The position numbers were made by a program, and so were the translations under genes. DNA of 5,213 nt from a bacterium HR20 (GTDB taxonomy: Bacteria; Bacteroidota; Ignavibacteria; Kapaibacteriales; NICIL-2): assembly GCA_002898675.1 (NCBI GenBank), contig BEHW01000120.1, positions 1-5,213 of the forward strand, written 5' to 3'. Positions 1 to 5,213 of this stretch are shown in pieces. The notes under the pieces are model-generated. The model was not told the DNA's origin, made no database searches, and worked only from the letters and a program-made list of their open reading frames with translations. Numbering within the stretch: position 1 is the stretch's first letter; every line of letters begins with the position of its first letter.

Positions 1-356
1 CTGCTGCACGACGCGCTGTACAGCAAATCCGCAGCGGACGTGCACTTCTCCGCAACCGAGACGTAGATTGGCACGTCCGCGTCCTTGCAACGTCGAGTAC
101 AACAGGCGAAGGAATTACGGAGCTATGGATGCTCTGCCAGGAATTTTTTGCCGACGGACGACGCCCAAACATCGAGGCTCGCCGTCGCCAGCAGCGCATG
201 CGGTGGTTCGACGAATCCCTCCATTGCGAGCTCATCGCCTTGCTTCGCCAGCGTGCGTCAACACATTTTGATCGCATTGCCGATGCGGTAGCAGAAGGCG
301 CAATTCTTCCGCCAGTAGCTGCTGCCACCATCGTCAACCACCTCGAGACCCCATGA
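1..356 (+). CDS. meaB: MeaB/ArgK-family GTPase, C-terminal part (5' end outside window)
   Basis: This is the tail of a P-loop GTPase that acts as chaperone of adenosylcobalamin-dependent methylmalonyl-CoA mutase: it gates cofactor loading and protects the mutase from inactivation. It is a cytoplasmic protein of propionyl-CoA/methylmalonyl-CoA metabolism. The frame whose first full codon is at base 3 stays open to the TGA at 354-356, giving 117 residues and no start in the window. Near visible residues 27-42 is VLATSSTTGEGITELW, which matches the G5-like end of the MeaB G domain. It is followed by an Arg-rich helix (RRRQQRMRWF, about 60-69) and a closing helix with AVAEGAILPPVAAATIV, typical of the MeaB C-terminal dimerisation arm. 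The Walker A and NKAD motifs would lie upstream and cannot be checked. The stop overlaps the start of the next gene as ATGA. The family call is from remembered family patterns. A shorter reading starting at an internal ATG (129) would lose conserved residues and is unlikely. Confidence 0.85.
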   Translation, partial: AARRAVQQIRSGRALLRNRDVDWHVRVLATSSTTGEGITELWMLCQEFFADGRRPNIEARRRQQRMRWFDESLHCELIALLRQRASTHFDRIADAVAEGAILPPVAAATIVNHLETP

Positions 357-1540
357 TGATTGACATTGGACACGTCCAACGCTTACTTGTCGAGTACCAG
401 CTCGATGGTTGGCTCCTCTATGATTTCCGCCGCTCCAATCCCATTGCGCACCGCCTCCTCGGCATACGTGAGCATGCCCACACCACCCGCCGCTTCGCAG
501 TCTGGATTCCTGCTCGAGGCGAGGCTATTGCGCTTGTCCACGCAATCGAACTGCATCTTTTTGCGCATCTTCCCTTCCAGCGCAAACTGTACCGCAGCCG
601 ACTGGAGTGGCTGACAATACTCAGGTCTCTCCTTGCAGACGCTCGACGCATTGCCACCGAATATTCCCCACACGGTGATTTACCGGCGATCTCGTTCCTG
701 GATGCAGGAACTGCCGAGCTCCTCCGCTCGTTCGATCTGGAGCTTTGCAGCAGCGGTGATCTTGTTCAGCACATCGAGGCAGTATGGACTGCTGAACAGA
801 TCGCAGCCAATCGCCTGGTCGCATCGAAACTTCGCTCGATCATGATGGAGAGCATCGAGGCGGCACGAACGCTGGTGCTTGCACGCAACGCAACCGAGTA
901 TGACCTTCAACAATTCATCCTCGCGGCATTTGCACGCGAAGCACTGATCACAGATTACCCGCCGATTGTGGCAATAGGCACAAATTCAGCCTCTCCGCAC
1001 TACGAACCGACAGCAGCATCGAGCGCACCTTTGCAGCGCGACTCCATGCTTCTACTCGACATGTGGGCGAAAGGGCAATCTGCCGATGCAACGTATGCCG
1101 ACATTACGTGGACAGTGTGGCTTGGCAGCTCTCCACCGGACGAAGCACGACGCATCGCCCGTCTGGTGGTCGAAGCGCGCAATGCTGCACTGGCGTTAGT
1201 CCGAGAGCGATTCCACCGTGGTGCACCGTTGTACGGGTACGAAGTGGATGATGCAGCACGAAACCTCATTGCCGCTGCAGGCTACGGCGAGTACTTCATC
1301 CATCGCACAGGCCACAACATCGGAACCGAGGTCCATGGCTTCGGGGCAAACATGGATAACTACGAGACATGCGATACACGACGTGTGTTGGCAGGTACAT
1401 CGTTCAGCGTCGAACCTGGCATTTACCTTCCCGGCCGCTTCGGCTTCCGGAGTGAATGTGACGTTGTCATTGACCACGATGGGCACGTGCACATCCCAAG
1501 CGAACCATTGCAGAACGAACTCATCACCGTCGAGCTATGA
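353..1540 (+). CDS. M24 family metallopeptidase (Xaa-Pro peptidase/aminopeptidase P-like)
   Basis: Predicted cytoplasmic dinuclear-metal peptidase of the pita-bread fold, 395 residues, likely cleaving Xaa-Pro peptide bonds. Residues 1 to about 150 form a creatinase-like N-terminal domain (GWLLYDFRRSNPIA at 19-32), and about 155-390 form the catalytic domain. All five expected metal ligands are visible: D236 (LLLDMWAK), D250 (YADITWT), H321 (HRTGHNIG), E354 (SVEPGIYLP) and E368 (FRSECD). The accessory histidines H216 (SPHYEP) and H328 (EVHG) are also present. The segment HGFGANMDNYET is characteristic of a bacterial subgroup annotated as Xaa-Pro peptidase. No signal peptide or membrane segment is seen. 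The start at 353 is chosen because it overlaps the meaB stop (ATGA). The second ATG at 356 is an equally possible start, and no clear Shine-Dalgarno sequence precedes either. Its stop in turn overlaps the start of the TPR gene. Exact substrate (dipeptides or longer peptides) cannot be read from the sequence. Confidence 0.92.
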   Translation: MMIDIGHVQRLLVEYQLDGWLLYDFRRSNPIAHRLLGIREHAHTTRRFAVWIPARGEAIALVHAIELHLFAHLPFQRKLYRSRLEWLTILRSLLADARRIATEYSPHGDLPAISFLDAGTAELLRSFDLELCSSGDLVQHIEAVWTAEQIAANRLVASKLRSIMMESIEAARTLVLARNATEYDLQQFILAAFAREALITDYPPIVAIGTNSASPHYEPTAASSAPLQRDSMLLLDMWAKGQSADATYADITWTVWLGSSPPDEARRIARLVVEARNAALALVRERFHRGAPLYGYEVDDAARNLIAAAGYGEYFIHRTGHNIGTEVHGFGANMDNYETCDTRRVLAGTSFSVEPGIYLPGRFGFRSECDVVIDHDGHVHIPSEPLQNELITVEL

Positions 1541-3327
1541 AGACACGCTTCGTCATAGTGCTCGTTGCTGCCATCGCCTGGAGCGCTGCATACGCGCAAG
1601 GCAAGAGTGATCAAGAGCGCGTCGCCATTGCATACGAACAAGCTGGTGATTGGCGAAATGCAGCACGACTCTGGCAAGAAATGCTTGCTCAGCAACCGAC
1701 GAATCCACGCTACCTGGTCGGAGCGCTCCGTTCGCTCAAGATGCTCGGTCAGGCGGAGGCGATGGCTCAACTGTTCGAATCCTCTTCTGCGCAAGCGCGA
1801 TCATGGGAAGCAACCGCGTACTATGGTTATGCCCTCTGGAAGATTGGTAAACAGCAACAAGCCACCGACGCCTGGACTCGGGCACTCGAGCAGTTACCAG
1901 CTCAGCAGGAGACATTCTACCGCACCATTGCAAGTCTCCAACTCGATGCAGGTGCACGCCAGGAAGCAGCCAGAACGTTTCAACGTGGTCGGCGGAGCCT
2001 TGCCCAGCCCGGAGTTTTTGCGGAGGATTTGGTTCAGCTTGCAATCGCCGCACGCCAGCCAGACGAAGCACTCGATGAGCTCGTCCTCTTTTTCCGTACG
2101 ACACAGAATCTTGCCCGCACGCAAGGCTTCATCGCGGCGATCCTTGCAATCGAGGGTACCGGCGATTTGGTTCGTCAGCGCCTGGAGCGTGTGGTGAACG
2201 AAAGCAACTCCTCGCCCCTCGTGCTGCGACTCTATGAATGGACACTCCGCCAATTGGGAGACTACCGAGCAGCGCTCGACGTTGTCATCCGGCTGGAACG
2301 CCTGACCGGACAAACAGGGCGAGAACTCTACGCCTTTGCTGAGCGCGCACGAACAGAAGGCGCACTCGATGTCGCGCTCGATGCCTACAGCGCGCTGCAA
2401 TCGCCCTCAGTCCCGCAAGATGTCCGGACGATGGCGCTCTTTGGATATGCTCAAACGATCGAGCAAGGCATGCTCAGCGCACACGTTCGCTCGCAAAAGG
2501 ATCTTGAGCAACTCATCAGCCAATACGAAAAGATTGCCTCGAATTATCCCTCGCATCCGCTTGCTGCGACTGCACTGCTCCGCATTGCCCAGCTCCAACG
2601 CGATTACAGCAACGATCGCCGCGCTGCGCTGGCTCGGTTTGATCAACTCATCGAGCGCTATCCCTCGAGCGAACAGGCTGCGCGTGGTTTGATCGAGCGT
2701 GTCCCACTTCTTGTGGAGCGCTATGGCCTCGATAGTGCGGCAACACTCTTCGAACGCGACTTGCCACGAATTACCGCGTACCCATCGCTCCGGTTGCAGG
2801 CAGCATTTCTCCGCGGTGAGCTGGACTTTTACCGCTGCCGCTTCGAACGTGCGCTCGGCTTCTACCGCGAAGCCGCCTCGAATCTCGATGACCCAATTGC
2901 CAATGATGCCATCGAGCGCTTGACACTCCTTTCGGTCAACCGCGAGGATTCACTGGCTCTCTGTCAGTACGCGCAAATCGAGCGGGCATTCTACGAACGC
3001 AATCTCGAGCGTGGATTCACATTGACCGATTCACTTGCGAGCGTCCACAGCGACATCGCTGAACAGGCCGTGCTCCGGGCGGCAAGCATCGCGCTCGAAC
3101 GTGGCATTGATAGCACCAGCCTGCGCTATTGGACGATGCTTTCGACGCAGTATCCGGAAACGCTCTATGGTGATCGCATCCTCTGGGGGTTTGCCGAAAT
3201 CGCACGCCGCCAGGGCAAAGTTCAAGAAGCCCTATCGCTCTACAATCAATTGCTGGCACAGTATCCGAATTCGATTCTCGTGCCGCAGGCGCGGCAGCGC
3301 GTACGCGCCCTCCGCAATCAGATGTGA
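1537..3327 (+). CDS. Exported tetratricopeptide-repeat protein
   Basis: A 596-residue helical-repeat protein, probably periplasmic or envelope-associated. Residues 1-20 look like a type I signal peptide: MKTR, then a hydrophobic core VIVLVAAIAW, ending in AYA before Q21. There is no lipobox cysteine and no further membrane segment. TPR-like helix pairs can be seen at about 26-59 (AYEQAGDWRNAARLWQEML), 93-121, 127-150, 343-377 (ALARFDQLIERYPSS), 421-449 and 538-580 (KVQEALSLYNQLLAQYPNS). The recurring 'hydrophobic-x-RYPSS/QYPNS' helix ends resemble the TPRs of YbgF/BamD-type envelope proteins. The middle (about 150-340) is also alpha-helical but its repeats are degenerate. No enzymatic motif was recognised. 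TPR proteins usually act as protein-interaction scaffolds, and the partner is unknown here. The ATG overlaps the M24 stop (ATGA), which suggests coupling, with only a weak GAG upstream. The 3' end runs 10 bases into the opposing rsmE gene. Confidence 0.85.
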   Translation: MKTRFVIVLVAAIAWSAAYAQGKSDQERVAIAYEQAGDWRNAARLWQEMLAQQPTNPRYLVGALRSLKMLGQAEAMAQLFESSSAQARSWEATAYYGYALWKIGKQQQATDAWTRALEQLPAQQETFYRTIASLQLDAGARQEAARTFQRGRRSLAQPGVFAEDLVQLAIAARQPDEALDELVLFFRTTQNLARTQGFIAAILAIEGTGDLVRQRLERVVNESNSSPLVLRLYEWTLRQLGDYRAALDVVIRLERLTGQTGRELYAFAERARTEGALDVALDAYSALQSPSVPQDVRTMALFGYAQTIEQGMLSAHVRSQKDLEQLISQYEKIASNYPSHPLAATALLRIAQLQRDYSNDRRAALARFDQLIERYPSSEQAARGLIERVPLLVERYGLDSAATLFERDLPRITAYPSLRLQAAFLRGELDFYRCRFERALGFYREAASNLDDPIANDAIERLTLLSVNREDSLALCQYAQIERAFYERNLERGFTLTDSLASVHSDIAEQAVLRAASIALERGIDSTSLRYWTMLSTQYPETLYGDRILWGFAEIARRQGKVQEALSLYNQLLAQYPNSILVPQARQRVRALRNQM

Positions 3328-4013
3328 GCGCTCCACCCCACACGCACAACACTCGCTGCTACAAGCGCAGCAGTTTCGCTTCGGAGACGCAAACTCCCAA
3401 GAGACCATTTGCGTGCGCCGAACGAAGCGAGGATTTGCTCTTCGCGTGGTGAAAAGCCGCCTTCTGAGCCAATCACAATCGCAAGATCGCCTGGTTCGAA
3501 CGAAGGAACTTGGCCATCGGGAGCGCAAACGATAAGCGATGCGGCAGACGTCGCAAGGAAGTCCTCCAGCCGCTGTGGCATTTCAATCACCGGAAGCACA
3601 CTTCTCCTTGATTGCTTGAGCGCTGCGACTGCCTTTGCGAGCAACCGCTCATGCCGGAAAGAATGGATTTTCTCGCTTCGGTCAAGAAGGAGCGGAACAA
3701 TGCGTACGACGCCAAGCTCGGTGCTTTTCTCCACCAGCCATTCGAACCGATCGCGTGCTGCGAGCATTCCAACTGCAAGCGTTAAGCGGTATGGCAGCTC
3801 TCCAGGGACGAACTCGATAGCTTCGACAGCAGCACGCGCAAACCGAGACCCGATCTGCTGAAGGGAAATCTGCGCCCGCAAACCACGTCCGTTGCTGGCA
3901 TAGAGAGTGTCGCCTTCCCGGCACCGCAGAACGCGCACGTGGCGGAGCTCGTCGCCTTCGATGAGAAGTTCTCGACTGTCGCGCTCGAGCGTCGGAACGT
4001 AGAGACATTCCAT
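3318..4013 (-). CDS. rsmE: 16S rRNA (uracil(1498)-N(3))-methyltransferase RsmE
   Basis: SAM-dependent SPOUT-family methyltransferase that makes N3-methyluridine at position 1498 (E. coli numbering) of 16S rRNA in the assembled 30S subunit. It has 231 residues, close to the roughly 240 typical of the family. The N-terminal PUA-like RNA-binding domain spans about 1-70 (ELRHVRVLRCREGD at 22-35). The C-terminal domain carries the family blocks: EKSTELGV (95-102), AALKQSRR (130-137), IGSEGGFSP (181-189) and the knot region SLGSLRLRSETAAL (204-217), which forms the SAM pocket. LRSETA, where LRxETA usually carries Thr or Ala, is a mild variant. The ATG at 4013 is backed by an AGAAAGG ribosome binding site six bases upstream. 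The gene is divergent from the enoyl-CoA hydratase gene with 53 bases between starts, and convergent with the TPR gene, where the coding ends overlap by 10 bases. Its neighbours give no functional hint, and it is probably a single-gene unit. Confidence 0.95.
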   Translation of the reverse strand: MECLYVPTLERDSRELLIEGDELRHVRVLRCREGDTLYASNGRGLRAQISLQQIGSRFARAAVEAIEFVPGELPYRLTLAVGMLAARDRFEWLVEKSTELGVVRIVPLLLDRSEKIHSFRHERLLAKAVAALKQSRRSVLPVIEMPQRLEDFLATSAASLIVCAPDGQVPSFEPGDLAIVIGSEGGFSPREEQILASFGARKWSLGSLRLRSETAALVAASVVRVGWSAHI

Positions 4014-4019
4014 CGGCAG

Positions 4020-4026
4020 CCTTTCT
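4020..4026 (-). promoter_or_regulatory. Ribosome binding site of rsmE
   Basis: Read on the minus strand, AGAAAGG lies six bases before the ATG at 4013 and matches the purine-rich anti-SD complement. It supports this start codon. It is the only convincing Shine-Dalgarno sequence among the gene starts in the window. Confidence 0.6.
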
Positions 4027-4033
4027 ATCTTTG
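4026..4033 (+). promoter_or_regulatory. Candidate Bacteroidota-type -7 promoter element for the crotonase genes
   Basis: TATCTTTG is an exact match to the TAnnTTTG -7 consensus of Bacteroidota housekeeping promoters. It sits in the divergent gap, 33 bases upstream of the hydratase ATG, where a promoter for the plus-strand pair must lie unless it is inside rsmE. No convincing TTG -33 element is seen about 20 bases further upstream (the region reads ATTCC), so the match may be chance. It overlaps the rsmE ribosome binding site on the other strand. Confidence 0.3.
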
Positions 4034-4066
4034 CGCCGAAAATAACTGCATCACCGACTCGCGACT

Positions 4067-4849
4067 ATGGAGTACACGTGCATTCGGGTTTATCGCCCGG
4101 AGAACTACCGTGGAGTTGGAGCAATTCAGCTTGCCCGACCGGAGGTGCGTAACGCACTGAGCCTGCGTACGATGGAAGAACTCGTCGCTGCGTGCGAAGA
4201 GTACGAACGCGATTCAACCGTTGGATGCATCGTCATCCATGGAGATGAGCGTGCGTTTGCAGCGGGCGCAGACATTCGCGATATGAGCACCGCCGATACC
4301 GTGACGATGCTCCAGCGCGACCAGTTCGCTCGATGGGAACGGCTCCGCCAGATCAAAAAGCCGATGCTTGCTGCCGTCAGTGGCTATGCACTCGGCGGCG
4401 GATGCGAACTGGCGATGCTCTGCGACATCATCATCGCCAGCGACACAGCGCAGTTCGGCCAACCAGAAATCAACATCGGTGTCATGCCTGGCGCCGGTGG
4501 CACGCAGCGTCTGACGCGGGCAGTCGGTAAATCGCTTGCAATGGAGCTTGTCCTCAGCGGGCAGATGATCTCCGCTGAGCGCGCCCTCGAACGTGGACTT
4601 GTTAGCCGTGTTGTCCCCGTCGAATACTACCTTGAGGAGGCATTTGCACTTGCTGAAGAAATTGCCTCGAAGGCACCGCTTGCCCTTCGACTTGCCAAGG
4701 AAGCTGTCAACAAGGCATTTTCGACACCGCTCGAAGTTGGCTTAGAATTGGAACGGAAGAACTTCTACATGCTCTTTGCTACCGAGGACCAGAAAGAAGG
4801 CATGGCAGCGTTCCTCGAAAAGCGCGCGCCACAGTGGAAAGGTCGCTAA
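4067..4849 (+). CDS. Enoyl-CoA hydratase (crotonase family, PaaF/ECH1-like)
   Basis: Adds water across the double bond of trans-2-enoyl-CoA to give (3S)-3-hydroxyacyl-CoA. It is a cytoplasmic enzyme and crotonases are usually hexameric. The 260 residues are full length for the family. Both catalytic glutamates are in place: E114 in GGGCELAM and E134 in GQPEIN, equivalent to Glu144 and Glu164 of rat crotonase and with the same 20-residue spacing. The oxyanion hole is formed by the backbone at A68 (FAAGADI) and G111. PGAGGTQRLTRAVGKSLAME (141-160) and the C-terminal ATEDQKEGMAAFLEKR (238-253) are family hallmarks. The last is very like the ending of PaaF (2,3-dehydroadipyl-CoA hydratase) but also of short-chain hydratases of beta-oxidation, so the acyl substrate is open. 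The start at 4067 agrees with the family N-terminus; no Shine-Dalgarno sequence is seen. A second crotonase gene follows after 18 bases and is probably co-transcribed. Confidence 0.95.
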   Translation: MEYTCIRVYRPENYRGVGAIQLARPEVRNALSLRTMEELVAACEEYERDSTVGCIVIHGDERAFAAGADIRDMSTADTVTMLQRDQFARWERLRQIKKPMLAAVSGYALGGGCELAMLCDIIIASDTAQFGQPEINIGVMPGAGGTQRLTRAVGKSLAMELVLSGQMISAERALERGLVSRVVPVEYYLEEAFALAEEIASKAPLALRLAKEAVNKAFSTPLEVGLELERKNFYMLFATEDQKEGMAAFLEKRAPQWKGR

Positions 4850-4867
4850 CCATCCGAAGCTTGTGCA

Positions 4868-5213
4868 ATGAACTACCAGACCATTCTCTACGAGTTCGAC
4901 AACGGCATTGCAACAATTACGCTCAACCGCCCCGAAGTATTCAACGCATGCAATGAACAGCTCACCAGCGAGCTGTATCAGGCACTCGAACACGCAGGCT
5001 CCGATCCTGCCGTCCGATGCATCGCTCTCACTGGTGCGGGCAAAGCATTCTGCTCCGGGCAAGACCTCAAAGAAGCCCCAGAGCCGGGAACGGAGCGAGA
5101 TTTACGGGATTCGCTTCGCCGTCGCTACAACCCGATTATTCGCCTGATGCGGGATATGCCCAAGCCAATCATTGCAGGCATCAACGGCGTTGCGGCAGGT
5201 GCAGGACTCTCGC
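4868..5213 (+). CDS. PaaG-like enoyl-CoA hydratase/isomerase, N-terminal part (3' end outside window)
   Basis: Second crotonase-superfamily gene; 115 codons are visible and the frame is open at the window end. The first oxyanion-hole motif is FCSGQDL (61-67) and the second is GVAAGAGLS (107-115). The stretch DSLRRRYNPIIRLMRDMPKP (81-100) closely follows the PaaG pattern (YNPLVRRL...LPKP, then NGVAAGAG). PaaG is 2-(1,2-epoxy-1,2-dihydrophenyl)acetyl-CoA isomerase of the aerobic phenylacetate pathway, forming the ring oxepin-CoA, and also isomerises cis-3/trans-2 enoyl-CoAs. The catalytic Asp of PaaG (E. coli Asp136) lies beyond the window, so activity cannot be confirmed. Residues 113-115 read GLS where a PaaG has GAxLAL. 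The ATG at 4868 fits the family N-terminus (MNYQTILYEFDNGIATITLN, then RP). Only a weak purine tract (GAAG) lies upstream. The protein is clearly distinct from the preceding hydratase, so this is not a recent duplication. Confidence 0.88.
   Translation, partial: MNYQTILYEFDNGIATITLNRPEVFNACNEQLTSELYQALEHAGSDPAVRCIALTGAGKAFCSGQDLKEAPEPGTERDLRDSLRRRYNPIIRLMRDMPKPIIAGINGVAAGAGLS

Noticed and set aside
1..66. An open frame from base 1 to TAG at 64-66, which looks like the end of an upstream gene
   Set aside because: Only 21 residues with no family resemblance. The frame from base 3 stays open to 356 and matches the MeaB C-terminus, so the frame-1 stretch is a shadow.
68..291. Two short plus-strand ORFs (68-271 and 85-291)
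   Set aside because: They overlap the meaB coding frame almost entirely, have no recognisable motif, and end within the real gene.
1565..2197. A 210-codon plus-strand ORF inside the TPR gene
   Set aside because: Its product is Ser/Arg-rich and low in recognisable structure, as expected from an off-frame reading of GC-biased coding DNA. The TPR frame has a signal peptide and repeats.
1894..2400. A 168-codon antisense ORF within the TPR gene
   Set aside because: Cys-rich without a pattern, no domain and no plausible start signal; explained by the complement of the real gene.
3409..3861. A 150-codon plus-strand ORF antisense to rsmE
   Set aside because: Ser/Thr/Arg-rich shadow of rsmE, which shows conserved RsmE motifs along its whole length.
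4067..5213. Recent tandem gene duplication of the two crotonase genes
   Set aside because: The two proteins differ strongly outside the superfamily motifs (FAAGADI against FCSGQDL, GYALGGGCEL against GVAAGAGLS). They are ancient paralogues, not a fresh repeat.
1..5213. CRISPR arrays, tRNA/rRNA genes, insertion sequences, defence or other novel systems
   Set aside because: No regularly spaced repeats, no RNA-gene-like segment outside coding DNA, no transposase and no terminal inverted repeats were seen. Nearly every base is accounted for by the six genes.

Overview
The window is a compact, gene-dense bacterial stretch with six protein-coding genes, two of them cut by the window edges. There is almost no intergenic DNA. 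I found no RNA gene, mobile element, CRISPR array or long repeat. By eye the base composition is moderately GC-rich and even throughout. Short 4-base gene overlaps, the lack of clear Shine-Dalgarno sequences in front of the plus-strand genes, and a TAnnTTTG-type promoter candidate in the only divergent gap fit the Bacteroidota/Chlorobiota/Ignavibacteria part of the FCB group. This placement is an inference of low certainty.

Left block (1-3327, plus strand): the C-terminal part of a MeaB/ArgK-type GTPase (methylmalonyl-CoA mutase chaperone), an M24 Xaa-Pro-type metallopeptidase, and an exported TPR-repeat protein. Each stop overlaps the next start as ATGA, so the three are very likely one co-transcribed, translationally coupled unit. 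Their functions have no obvious common pathway.

Middle (3318-4013, minus strand): rsmE, the 16S rRNA m3U1498 methyltransferase. It converges on the TPR gene with a 10-base overlap of the coding ends, and it has its own clear ribosome binding site.

Right block (4067-5213, plus strand): after a 53-base divergent gap come two crotonase-superfamily genes in tandem. The first is a complete enoyl-CoA hydratase with both catalytic glutamates. The second is the N-terminal part of a PaaG-like enoyl-CoA isomerase that runs off the window. The order hydratase then PaaG-like isomerase recalls paaF-paaG of aerobic phenylacetate catabolism, although general acyl-CoA beta-oxidation is equally compatible. 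MeaB on the left (propionyl-/methylmalonyl-CoA metabolism) makes acyl-CoA turnover a loose theme.

No undescribed system is evident. The region reads as ordinary housekeeping and central metabolism, and the findings concern gene organisation and function assignment.
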